Assembly: GCA_963575745.1 (NCBI GenBank) | Contig: CAUYUJ010014619.1 | Coordinates: forward strand, 297,783-340,282 | Direction of reading: 5' to 3' | Source of the DNA: Prorocentrum cordatum | Lineage: Eukaryota > Sar > Dinophyceae > Prorocentrales > Prorocentraceae | DNA length: 42,500 nt | In this document: in pieces, positions 1 through 8,196 of the stretch | How positions within the stretch are numbered: position 1 is the stretch's first letter | How the letters are laid out: each line of letters opens with the position of its first letter | Notes under the pieces: model-generated | Databases searched by the model: none | The model's input: only the letters and a program-made list of their open reading frames with translations | What the model was told of the DNA's origin: nothing | Translations under genes and position numbers: made by a program

Positions 1-545
1 ATCCACAGTTTGAAAACCACCAGCCCCCTCCATCCGTGAAGCTGTTACAAGCCCTTGAGACGAATCTATGCGGCCTCCTTCCATCTGTGAACCTAGTGCC
101 GCCGAGCACGGACTTTTCGAGCATGAGTGCGGCTTCAAGGTGAGAGCCCCATCCTGAAAACGACACCTCTTCAACCCGTCAGGATGTTGCAAACGTTCAC
201 GACGAATGTGTCCGGTGGTACGGCGAGAGCCACTCTTTGAAGACCATCTCTTCTTCACCCATGAAACTGCTACAAATTTTTGAAAACAGAACCTGCGCGG
301 CGCTAAGGCGAGAGCCAACAGTTGACCCCCCCACTCCAGCCGTGAAGTTGGTTTCAGACTTTCGAGACAAATGTGCGCGGCGTTTAAGCGAGAGCCACAC
401 TTTGATAATGCCTCCCCCGCTCACCTCAATTCGTGAAGTTGCTGCAAGCTCTCCTGGCGGATGTGCGCGGCGCCTGGGCGAGAACTAAATATCGAAGATG
501 GCCCTCTCTTTATCCGTGCAGCTGTCTTAAGTTTCAAGCTCCAGG
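1..545. repeat. ~83-bp degenerate tandem array
   Basis: At least five diverged units are recognisable by the motif 'GCGAGAGCCA' or close variants near 142, 224, 307, 389 and 477, giving a period of about 81-88 bp. Each unit also contains a 'CCGTGAAGCTG'-like block and a 'GACGAATGTGCGCGG'-like block, and less regular copies extend to the left edge. The period is not consistently a multiple of three and the open frames across it are short, so I regard it as non-coding satellite-like DNA. The array probably continues beyond the window start. Confidence 0.75.
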
Positions 546-1165
546 ATCAGAACAAGTGTGAGGTCTCAAGCTAAACGCCCGGCCCGCCATACCGACACGC
601 TTGGCCTGGGGTTGCCACAGGAAGTCGTTGTTTATAATGAAATGGATCGGAGAGGTGCAGTGGAAGAGAAGGAGGAGGATTAGGCGGAGGAGGAGGAGAA
701 GGAGGAGGATGATGAGGAGGAGGAGGAGGGGAGGGGAGGGAAGAGGGAGAGGAGGAGGAAGCAGGGATGTGGGGTCAAGGGTGATCAGGGGGAAGCAGGG
801 AGGAGGGAGAAGGGGAGACGAGGATGACGTGGAGGACCGCGATGAGGTCCTTCTCCGACAGTCAGAAGATGGGGATGGCCTCTTCGACGGAGAGAATGAG
901 CAGTAGAAGGCGTAGCTTGAGAAGGAGGAGGAGGAGGACGCCGACGACAACCACGACGACACTATCGACGACGACGACGACGAGGCCGCGGCGGCGGGGC
1001 GCGGCGCCCCCGAGGCCGGCGGCGGCGGGCGGCCCTCGTCCGCGCCGCCCGGGAGCCGCCGCGCCGTGCCGACGCCACCGGCGGCGGCCGCCCGGGGGTG
1101 GCAGCCGCCGCAGGCGGGGCAGAGATTTAGCCATCGAGGAAAAATCACTCCAGCACTCCTAGGGC
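546..1165. repeat. GGA-rich tract, GAC repeats and CpG-rich block
   Basis: An imperfect GGA/GGGA purine tract runs from about 665 to 765. Short GAC/ACG triplet runs follow at about 940-995, then a very C+G-rich block to about 1115. Long open frames here encode only Arg, Ser, Thr or Pro runs produced by the triplets, and no domain is recognisable. No gene is called. Confidence 0.7.
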
Positions 1166-1364
1166 TCCCTCGGCCAAAAGCAGCTCGTTATCTGGGCGTT
1201 CTGGGTGGCTTGCTTTGGGTTCCAGAGTCGGGGGGTCGCAAAGGGGGGGTTATCCCGAGGTGGGGTAATTAAGGGAACCAACCCAGCTGGATGCCCACGT
1301 AGTCGTACTCGAAGAGCCTGGTGAAACGATTTTCCTGTAACCCGACCTCTGCCCCTACCCTTAC

Positions 1365-1499
1365 TTCGGGCCTGTCCCTCTACAGGAGGAATGTTCAAGA
1401 ATAGTCCAAACATATTCTGGGGGCGATCTTCTTTTAGTATTTTTGATTTTGTGTGAATATATTTTCATTTGTTGTGTAAAACATTGTTCTGACCAGTTG
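1365..1499 (+). repeat. Family T dispersed repeat, truncated copy
   Basis: The left end, 'TTCGGGCCTGTCCCTCTACA' followed by an AGGAGGAATGTTCAA-like stretch, matches the left ends of the repeats at 1678 and 38271. No matching right end is found before an unrelated repeat (family P) takes over near 1500, so the copy looks truncated or interrupted. It is A+T-rich inside. Confidence 0.6.
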
Positions 1500-1660
1500 G
1501 GTTATATTGCTCCCATCGTACTTGAGGACCACATCCCAGAGATATTTTCGAGCACCCGGGAAAGTGTCGAACGAGTGTCGAAACAGTGTCGAAACAGTGT
1601 CGGACGAGTGTCTCCCAGGGCTCGACACGTGAAACCCTCGAGCTTCTGTACTGTTCTGTT
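1500..1660 (-). repeat. Family P dispersed palindromic repeat (minus copy)
   Basis: The sequence from a 'CCCATCGTACTTGAGGACCA' block through CGAGCACCCGGGAAAGTGTCGAA and several GTGTCGAAACAG-like units to 'CTCGACACGTGAAACCCTCG' is the reverse complement of a diverged copy at 19055-19215. The ends carry CGAGCACC/GGTGCTCG-type inverted repeats. No open frame is shared between the copies beyond what the DNA similarity forces. Confidence 0.65.
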
Positions 1661-1677
1661 TCCGAACCCTCGTATTA

Positions 1678-1840
1678 AGTCGGGGCCTGTCTTGCTTACA
1701 GGAGGAATATTCAAAAATAGTCAAAACAAACAATATGGGGACTCTTTTTCGATGTGCGTTTTTTGTTTATCTTTTCGCATCTGTTTGAGTATTTTTATTT
1801 GTCCTCCCAAACCTGCCTGTAGGGGACATGCCCGACCTGA
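1678..1840 (+). mobile_element. Family T TIR element, ~163 bp, complete copy
   Basis: The left end, AGTCGGGGCCTGTC followed by TACAGGAGG, is complementary to the right end at 1812-1840, 'CCTGTAGGGGACATGCCCGA'. The inverted ends are about 22-25 bp. The interior is A+T-rich and non-coding, as in a MITE. A second complete copy lies at 38271-38430 and a truncated one at 1365. No clear target duplication was seen. What moved it is unknown. Confidence 0.65.
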
Positions 1841-2260
1841 CCCTAATAACACAGCGAGGAAGTGGCCTAACTCAGGTCCCCGTCCTTCCAGTAGGGGTGA
1901 ACAATTTCGATGATCTGACTTGACACATCTGCTGCGAAGGCCCCCTATCCCCGATGTCTTGGGCATCTTATTGTACGTCCGCTCCCAAAGGGTTGGGGGT
2001 CCTCGAATTGCTAATCATCTAGGCCTTCCTAGTGAGGTCCGAGTAGATGGGGTCGAAGGATCGCTCCACATCGACGATACATTGGCGATGCGGCCTGTTA
2101 TTGAGCAAAAGTTCCTCTGCTTCGATGCATCGGGGATGCTTCTGCGATGCATTGACGAGGCGGCGCGATCCTCCGACCCGATCTACTTGTACCCCCTCCT
2201 AGTTCGCCGCGACCTCGTCGTGAAACAGTAGCGACAGAAGGGTTTGGGCTATTTTCGGTC
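1841..2260. other. Intergenic; GATGCATCG-type degenerate repeats
   Basis: No gene is recognised. Between about 2061 and 2165 there are repeated CGATGCATCG/GCGATGC-like words, resembling stretches at 18920-18985 and 40385-40500. In the first and last cases they lie close to a family R repeat. Confidence 0.5.
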
Positions 2261-2665
2261 TCCCGATGCCCTCGCCTGGCCTCGGGACCGTCAAACGACG
2301 ACTTAGGATGAAAAGCCGGTGCCGGGGAAGGCATCCAGCTCTTCTTGGGCCACGTCATAAAAACAGAACGTCGGAGGTCTGGGGAGGAAGAGATATCTAT
2401 GCTGCTGCTCGTCCTGGGGTACCCTCGTCGCCGCGGCTGCATTCTACTCGAGATTCTGGTCACAGCGCACGCCAGGAGAGGCCTGGGGAGCAGCGGTATC
2501 GGTAGCCTCAGGCATGCTCGCGTCGCGAACACATCACGACGAGAGGTTTTGCCGTCTTCGGTTTCCGGGGGATCTTACGGGGCCCCGGGGCCATCAAACC
2601 TTATTCGGGATGGAGAATCAGCCTTGGGGAAAGGGTTGGGACTTCCAGGGAGCCCGTATTGAAAA
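2261..2665 (+). repeat. Family R dispersed repeat, two adjacent copies
   Basis: Copy one (about 2268-2340) contains 'CCTCGGGACCGTCAAACGAC' and GATGAAAAGCCGGTGCCGGGGAAG. Copy two (about 2512-2660) contains an ACATCACGACGAGAGGTTTTGCCGTCTTCGG-like left part and a diverged form of the same core. Further copies are at 18515, 19655, 32825 (minus) and 39925/40190. No conserved reading frame was seen. Confidence 0.65.
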
Positions 2666-3546
2666 AGCAGCGAGACTTCGGATGTTTGGGCTTAGTGCAT
2701 GGGGGGCGTGTCTCTGTTGACCTGTCCGCTTCCTGTCTCTGTGCGGGCTGACGGTCAGGCCTGCGGAGACCTTGCTTTCCCCCCTCCGCCTTGGCCAGGG
2801 CAGGCTCCCCTCTACGCCCGCCCGCGCCTGGAGACGGAATCGACCGTCCTCGTCCCTCCTGCCTCCACCTTCCCTGCGCCTTCTCCTGTCTGCCCCTCCC
2901 TCCTCACCCCTCCCATCCCTCTTCGCCCTCGCCCTCCTCTTCCTCCTCCTCCTCCTCCTCCTTTTTGGCGTCCGCTCCGATGCTGCGGAGGCGCATTTCA
3001 GCAGCATAGGGAAGCTATGCCATGAGACCACGGGGAGGGGAAGGGGGGACGTAGCTGCCAAGCTGGCGTCTGACTCGTGACCTCCTCTTCTTCCTCCTCC
3101 TGCTTCCTCTACGCTCGTCTCTTCCTCCTCCTGCTTCCTCCTGGGGAAGAGGAGGGAGCAGGAGGGGAGTCGCCGCCTTCAGTCCCTAGGACACCTAGCG
3201 TGAAGGCAAACGAGGGCCGAGAGAGCGACAATACTGACGGCCAGCGAACACCAGCGCGCAGCCCGACGGACACGCGCTGCAGGAGAGCTCTGCCCCTAGA
3301 GCCCCATCTGAACCATGCCGCTTTCTACCGTCGACTCAGATCGACTCCAGCTCTTGCTCTAGCTCGACTTGAGGCCGATGCAAGCCGGACCCAACTCGGC
3401 GGACGCTCGCCGCAGCCTCGGCACATGAGTGGAGCGGGCGGCTCCGGCATCGAACCAGCACCTGTGGACGGAAACTTGGGGTTAGCGTGTCGCTCAGCCG
3501 ATTCCACCTCCTCCTCCGTATCTCCTCCTCCTCCATCCTTTCCGTA
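2666..3546. other. Intergenic, pyrimidine-rich, no gene seen
   Basis: Strongly C/T-rich sequence with a (CTC)n run at about 2932-2963 and further CCT-rich patches at 3075-3150. Open frames on both strands are low-complexity (Pro/Ser/Leu or Arg/Gly) and overlap one another, as expected from base composition. I see no domain, signal peptide or RNA gene. Confidence 0.6.
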
Positions 3547-3586
3547 TCTCCTCCTCCTCCTCCTCCTCCTCCTCCTCCTCCTCCTC

Positions 3587-3611
<25 letters not shown>
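3547..3611. repeat. (CTC)n microsatellite, ~21 units
   Basis: A nearly pure CTC/TCC triplet run ends in a C8 stretch. It would read as poly-Leu, poly-Ser or poly-Pro on the plus strand and poly-Glu/Arg/Gly on the minus strand. It lies about 280 bp left of a GAG tract of opposite strand sense. Confidence 0.95.
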
Positions 3612-3617
<6 letters not shown>

Positions 3618-3887
3618 ACACGCTACTCGCCACACGCTACGCGCTTCGCGGCCCCCAGGCGCCCACGTGCCGAGCCCCGCCCGGCCTCCCATCCCCGCGG
3701 GGCGGAGCGACACGCCATCCGCTCGCCAGGGTACAACGTGGCGCCCGCCGCGACACGCCAGGCAAAAGTTCCCTACCGTAGGTGCAACATCGGCCGGCCC
3801 CTTCGCACTCCGCCTTGCAGCCCGCGACCCGGCTGCGCGGGCGACCCAGCTGGAGGAGGAGGAGGTAATGATGATAGTGATGATGAG
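3612..3887. other. Spacer between opposed CTC and GAG tracts
   Basis: G+C-rich, with no gene recognised. Two short 'GCCACACGCTACGCG'-like words occur at its left end. Open frames entering it from both tracts are low-complexity. Confidence 0.4.
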
Positions 3888-3940
3888 ATGGAGGAGGAGG
3901 AGGAGGAGGAGGAGGAGGAGGAGGAGGAGGAGGAGGAGGA
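3888..3940. repeat. (GAG)n microsatellite, ~17 units
   Basis: Pure GAG/GGA triplets, preceded by a shorter GGAGGA run at 3852. Its strand sense is opposite to the CTC tract at 3547-3611, so the two could pair as a long hairpin. Confidence 0.95.
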
Positions 3941-3972
3941 TCGTCTCGGCTGTCGTTTAAGGCACGGGTAAA

Positions 3973-4746
3973 GTGTTACCGTTTCGTGCCCTAACAAAAA
4001 GGAACATGACATGCTCAACTGCATGTCAATGTGCATCCTCTGCTGGTGTTCGTGCTCTTCCCTTTGCACTGTGCTCCTTTCTTCCCGCACACTATGCAAT
4101 GTCTGCAACGTGCTACATGGCGTGTCACAACTGCATTGTTGGCAATGCTCAACAAGAGTGTCAACATGATGCTACCCTTGTGACAAACACAACTACCAGG
4201 ATAGCCACTTCACATGTGCTCCGCGAGGTCCTGCAGCCCCGCGAAATATGCGCGGCGACACGCCCTTTCAGAGGCTCCCAGGCTCACGATAGCCACCCTG
4301 GCGTGTTATCCCAGCGGGGACGGGATTCTACCACAAGTGGGCCCCCGTCCTCCATGCGCCCGGACAGGCAGCGGCTGTGTTTGGCAACGTGCCAGAATTC
4401 ACCTGAATGCAACTCGATCGTGGCCGTTGCAATCACGACGCACCGGGTGCCCGGCGACCGCACACAGAACTCCGTACCAGGTAACGAATCTGGCGGGCTG
4501 TTGGCTGTCGACGTTTGTCCACTATCTAGTGCGCCCTGCCTCTTGCTGCCTACTAGCCTAGTGGTCCCCAGCGCGGCCGTGCAGATAACGATGTGCCTGC
4601 TCTCACCGTCCGCCGTTGACAAGCTATCCTCTCTGGTGGGTCTCGTGTACGATAACGCGATCAGCGGATCTGGAACATACATCCTTTCCTATAAGGTAAC
4701 CGTACTCCTACTGGGGGGGCGCCCCACGATTGTGAAGCCCGTTTGA
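3973..4746 (+). CDS. Doubtful hypothetical ORF, 257 codons
   Basis: An open frame of 257 codons in sequence of lower G+C than its surroundings. The predicted protein is Cys- and Thr-rich, with no recognisable domain, signal peptide or transmembrane segment. Its last ~10 codons run into the hairpin repeat module at 4712, which suggests the frame is open by chance or was captured by the repeat. No polyadenylation or splice signal supports it. It could equally be non-coding. I list it only because it is the longest frame here not caused by a triplet tract. Confidence 0.15.
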   Translation: MLPFRALTKRNMTCSTACQCASSAGVRALPFALCSFLPAHYAMSATCYMACHNCIVGNAQQECQHDATLVTNTTTRIATSHVLREVLQPREICAATRPFRGSQAHDSHPGVLSQRGRDSTTSGPPSSMRPDRQRLCLATCQNSPECNSIVAVAITTHRVPGDRTQNSVPGNESGGLLAVDVCPLSSAPCLLLPTSLVVPSAAVQITMCLLSPSAVDKLSSLVGLVYDNAISGSGTYILSYKVTVLLLGGRPTIVKPV

Positions 4747-4800
4747 TTACCCTTCTCTCATTCCCCCTCAACAGGAGGGCCGCCCCACGACTGTGAGTCC
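4712..4800 (+). repeat. Hairpin repeat module, two copies
   Basis: Two copies of 'GCCGCCCCACGACTGTGAAG'-like sequence (near 4719 and 4773). The second is preceded by CCCCTCAACAGGAGGG, which can fold. The same module is repeated six more times at 6120-6575. Sequence following it (ATATCCAATCTCTTATCC, then CTTTTAC) recurs at 5885, 6303 and in part at 6585. Confidence 0.8.
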
Positions 4801-5034
4801 TTATGATATCCAATCTCTTATCCTTTTACTTTCGTTGTCTTTTCCGTGTCCTCCGAATGTACGGCCGGCTTCGCAGTAGTCACCACGGCCCCAGAGAGGC
4901 GCGCACTCGAACACCCGCCCCCCCTACCCAGAGCGCACGAGAGAAGCACACGAAACAAAAGCACGCAAGAGCGGGAACGCGTGCAAGCCGGAGGTAAGGA
5001 ACAGAGAAGGACAGGGAGGATAACCAGGACAAGG
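4801..5034. other. Spacer, no gene seen
   Basis: No domain or RNA gene is recognised. The right part is purine-rich and grades into the GAG tract. Confidence 0.4.
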
Positions 5035-5130
5035 AAGGAGGATGAGGAGGCTGAGGAGGAGGAACACGAGCAGCACTAGGAGGAGGAGGAGGAGGAGGAG
5101 GAGGAGGAGGAGGAGGAAGAGGAGGAGGCA
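5035..5130. repeat. GAG/GGA tract
   Basis: An imperfect GAGGAG run from 5041 becomes a pure GGA run from about 5078 to 5117. Open frames through it are triplet artefacts. Confidence 0.95.
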
Positions 5131-5479
5131 AACACCGACGCCGAAAGCAACACCCCCCCTCCGCCGCACGCTCCCAGACAGGTGATCGCGAACAGCGAGA
5201 TGCGGGAGGCGACGATGGAGCCATCTATCTATACTAAAATGCCGGGTAGTCCGCGGGCCACAGCGGCCATTTGCTGCACCCTCGCCGGGCCCTCGGGGCC
5301 GGCGCTGCGGCGGCTCCAAGAGCCCAAAACACACCCCCGAGAGGCTCCCAGCAGGCCGCAGTGACGCGCCCAACAGGCTCCCAAGATGCCCGCAAGGCCT
5401 CCGCAGGAGTCTCTACGAACCTCCCCCCCCCCCAGATGGATTGACAATTCCTGCTTCCTGGAAGCCCCGCCTGATTGGC
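5131..5479. other. G+C-rich spacer, no gene seen
   Basis: Minus-strand open frames of about 190-200 codons cross this stretch and the neighbouring TIR element in two overlapping frames. Neither has a recognisable domain, and both depend on the repeat sequence. I call no gene. Confidence 0.4.
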
Positions 5480-5630
5480 AAAAACCACACCCCACACCTC
5501 TCGGGACACCTCTCGCCTGGGAGGGGGTGCCCAAATCTTTCTCTGGAGCGAGACGCCAACCTCCAGGAACGCGTTTTCTAAAACCCCTATCGCACCACGC
5601 GTGTCCCAAGAGGTGTGGGGTCTGTTTTTT
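5480..5630. mobile_element. 151-bp TIR (MITE-like) element
   Basis: The left 30 bp (5480-5509, containing 'CCCACACCTCTCGGGACAC') is complementary to the right 30 bp (5601-5630, containing 'GTGTCCCAAGAGGTGTGGGG') with only a few mismatches. The ~90-bp interior has no coding sequence. No unambiguous target-site duplication is visible. It is a single copy in this window, so mobility is inferred from structure only. Confidence 0.65.
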
Positions 5631-6119
5631 CCCATGCAGATGGCTTTCTCTTCCTCGACCACCTCCTCCTGGCTGCCCCGCCCCCTCAGGCACATCGCTC
5701 CGACTTGCTCTCGGGCTGCTGCCCGTGCTGCCAGATCCGCCGCTGCACCTGCTGCTGCAAACGTTGCCCTGGGCGCCGACAGAACCATCAAGCACACAGC
5801 TCGCCCTGCAGCACTGCGCAGCAGCAGGCGCGCACTCAATATTCTGGCACTCGTGGACGGTAGTCCACAGGCCAGCCCTAGTTATATCCCAAAGCTTATC
5901 CTTTTACTTACGCTGACGCCTGTCCCCCCACTAATAAGTGGCAATGCATCTCCCCCCCCCATCCCCCTCAGGGTTGCGATGCCGGCTCACCCCCGTCACC
6001 CAATGCCCCTCCAAGTGGGATCTACTACTAAGCCGTGCCCCGACTGCTATTACTCGGGTATTCTGTAGTCTACCTACGGATGCCAACCAGGCGAAACACG
6101 CACTACTACTGTGAAGTCC
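5631..6119. other. Spacer with repeat fragments
   Basis: No gene. A TATATCCCAAAGCTTATCC, CTTTTACTTACGCTGACGCC segment near 5884 is nearly identical to one at 6302, showing that the hairpin module's downstream flank was duplicated with it. Confidence 0.5.
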
Positions 6120-6600
6120 GTTATATGGAATGCGCCGCCGTCCTCCTTCTGGAGGGGGGCCGCCCCGCGACTGTGAAACCCGCTTAATTACCCTACTCTC
6201 ATCCTCCCTCAACAGGAGGGCCGCCCCACGACTGTGAAGCCCGCTTAACTACCCTCATCCTCCCTCAACAGGAGGGCCGCCCCACGACTGTGAAGCCTTA
6301 TTATATCCCAAATCTTATCCTTTTACTTACGCTGACGCCTGCCCCCCCCCACCAACATTCAGGCTCTGCTGTGCTGGATCGTGCTTCACATAATATGGAA
6401 TGCGCCACCGTCCTCCTTCTGGAGGGGGGCCGCCCCACGACTGTGAAGCCCGTTTAACTATCCTACTCTCATCCTCCCTCAACAGGAGGGCTGCCCCACG
6501 ACTGTGAAGCCCTATTAACCCCCACTCTCATCCTCCCTCAACAGGAGGGCCGCCCCACGACTGTGAAGCCCTAACATTGCCCCTCGCTTATCCCTTTACC
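6120..6600 (+). repeat. Hairpin repeat array, six modules
   Basis: Six copies of a ~52-60 bp module: an A+T-richer spacer (TTAACTACCCTACTCTCAT-like), the potential hairpin 'CCTCCCTCAACAGGAGGG' and the constant 'CCGCCCCACGACTGTGAAGC' (near 6157, 6208, 6262, 6428, 6486 and 6546). The block is itself duplicated in a higher order: each half opens with ATGGAATGCGCC and an alternative hairpin 'CCTCCTTCTGGAGGGGGG' at about 6127 and 6399. No open frame is maintained. Confidence 0.85.
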
Positions 6601-6764
6601 TTTACGGTCACGTGTAACCCCGCGACTAGATAGCAATACCTGCTCGGCAAAACCCCTCCCCTACTACTGCTCTCCGTGTGTCGATGGCGGCGGGGACGAC
6701 GACATATTTTCCACCCGCTGCATTGGTACAGTCTCTCCATGCGGGTGTGAGCCCCTTTCCGCCT
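6601..6764. other. Probable 3' untranslated/flanking sequence of LINE-A
   Basis: This lies just downstream, in minus-strand sense, of the last LINE-A stop codon. No poly-A tail or target-site duplication is evident, so the 3' boundary of the element cannot be fixed. Confidence 0.35.
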
Positions 6765-7494
6765 TTACAAAAAGTCGCGCAAGGGCACTAATTCGTCAAG
6801 GACTGCTGCGTTACCACGCCTGTGGGACGGGTGCTGCCCATTGCGGATGCGCCTCAAATTTGACCGGGTGTGGTCATTGTTGGGGCGATTATTGCAGCGC
6901 GCACCGAGCTTGTCCACCCGCACTCCTTCCGATATGCAGCCACAATTCATGCAAATAAACATAATGCCGTCTGGCGTGGCTGTCACGAAAATCGTTTGTC
7001 CCTTTGGTTCAGCAGCAAGTGTGCTGAGCACCCGATTGTATCCGGGGCATTGGAAAGCCAAGAACGGGGGATCGCGCAGCGTGCGTCTGAGGCACCTCTG
7101 GCACGCCCACTTCCTGCGCACCCATTTAAATTGATGCCCATTTGTCAGAGGCAGTGGCGGGAATAGGGGGCCTCGCCTGCGCGAGCTCTGGATCTCGGCT
7201 GCGTTCGCCGGCTGAGCCGCAACTGGGGGGGGAGGTGGAGGTAGGAGCGGGGCATGGGCTCCCGCTGGGGCATTCGTCTGTGGCTCAGGCAGTGCCTCTT
7301 TGGCCGCCGACGCGCCCGTCTGGAAGCCTGGGTTCCGCCTGTCCTTGTGGTAGGCTTTCCTGAGCTTCTTCGATGGCGCCTGCCTGGGGTATAGTAGCAA
7401 CCCCTTAGCCGCGTAGCAAAGATACCGCTTCAAAGTTGCGGCGTTCTCATTGTATTTCTGGCGCTCATCAAGCGATTGCTGTGCGAGTAGGGAG
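6765..7494 (-). pseudogene. LINE-A C-terminal zinc module
   Basis: An open frame ends at 6765 with TAA. It has a Cys-x2-Cys motif in 'WACQRCLRR' (about 7095-7125), then 'ICMNCGC' and 'LGARC' (about 6890-6960), and a closing 'NLRRIRNGQHPS'. The Cys-x2-Cys-Gly ... Cys ... LRRI order is the same as at the end of LINE-B, which marks it as a conserved tail of this element group. Function is inferred to be nucleic-acid binding. The upstream half is Pro-rich. Confidence 0.7.
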
Positions 7495-7849
7495 GCTCCC
7501 ATTTTCCCATTTTTTGTCTGCGAAATCGTTGCCCTTGGCCAACTGCCAATCCCTCGACTGCGGTTCGAGCGTGTCAGCATCAACGTGCGCTGCGACCTTT
7601 TGTATGGTAAATGCCCTACCCCAGGCTGGGGATGACCTTATCTTAATTCGCAGTCCGGCGTAGACGTGGTGTCTTGAGACAACTTGGTCCCGAGGCGCCG
7701 TGGCAAGCTGCACCACCCCCAAAAAATCAGAGTGGATGGCGTTAGCCTCTGGGCAATGCTCTACGCATGCTAGAACTGCCACATGCTCCGCTGCCGGTGA
7801 GGTCTGGAGGTATTGGTCGCCCACCGACTCCCACAAAGCCGCGTAAAGG
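7495..7849 (-). pseudogene. LINE-A RNase H domain, remainder (broken)
   Basis: The second RNase H segment begins in a different frame, with LWESVGDQYLQ-like sequence. It carries the expected later catalytic positions: Glu in 'AAEHVAVL', Asp in 'IHSDFLGVVQLA', His in 'KVAAHVD' and the final Asp in 'GNDFADKKW'. RNase H removes RNA from the RNA:DNA hybrid during element replication. The frame changes again near 7495, before the C-terminal module. Confidence 0.8.
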
Positions 7850-7856
7850 CCCCCCC

Positions 7857-8196
7857 GGCAGTGAGCTTAATGACCGCCCATCCTGCCACGTGGAATTCCT
7901 CGGGCCCTTCCTTCAGGCATGAGCCGTCTGTGAAGACTTCTCCCCTGAAGGCGTCGCGGATACTCGCCGAGGAGTCTACGCAGCGGAAATTGTAGGGTAC
8001 TGTGCCCGTGCCCCTGGGAGGTTGCACTGAGAACCCGGGCAATTCTAGAAATCCGCAGGCCAATGGAAAATTGCGGTGCTTGTCATTGAGGATGGCCATG
8101 TCTGTTGGCTGCAGCATTTCTTCACGAAGGGGCGCTGTAATCGGGCAGCGGTGCAGCCTGTGCGACAGATCATCTGACTAAAGTCCGCACTGGCAT
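7857..8196 (-). pseudogene. LINE-A CCHC finger and start of RNase H (broken)
   Basis: This continues the reading frame of the RT piece through one in-frame TAG at 8178-8180. Around that stop is a Cys-x-Cys-x8-His-x4-Cys arrangement (about 8145-8195), the equivalent of the C-x2-C-x8-H-x4-C finger in LINE-B, here with one residue fewer. Further on, 'VFTDGSCLKEG' and 'AGWAVI' are the first strand and catalytic Asp of an RNase H fold. The frame is lost at a run of seven C on the plus strand (7850-7856). Confidence 0.75.

Noticed and set aside
3443-3463. A reverse-strand GGTTCGATGCC resembling a tRNA B box
   Set aside because: The T stem is incomplete and no A box or cloverleaf lies at the right distance.
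4712-6600. The hairpin array as a possible CRISPR
   Set aside because: Repeats are long and unevenly spaced, spacers are related to each other, no cas genes are present and the host looks eukaryotic.
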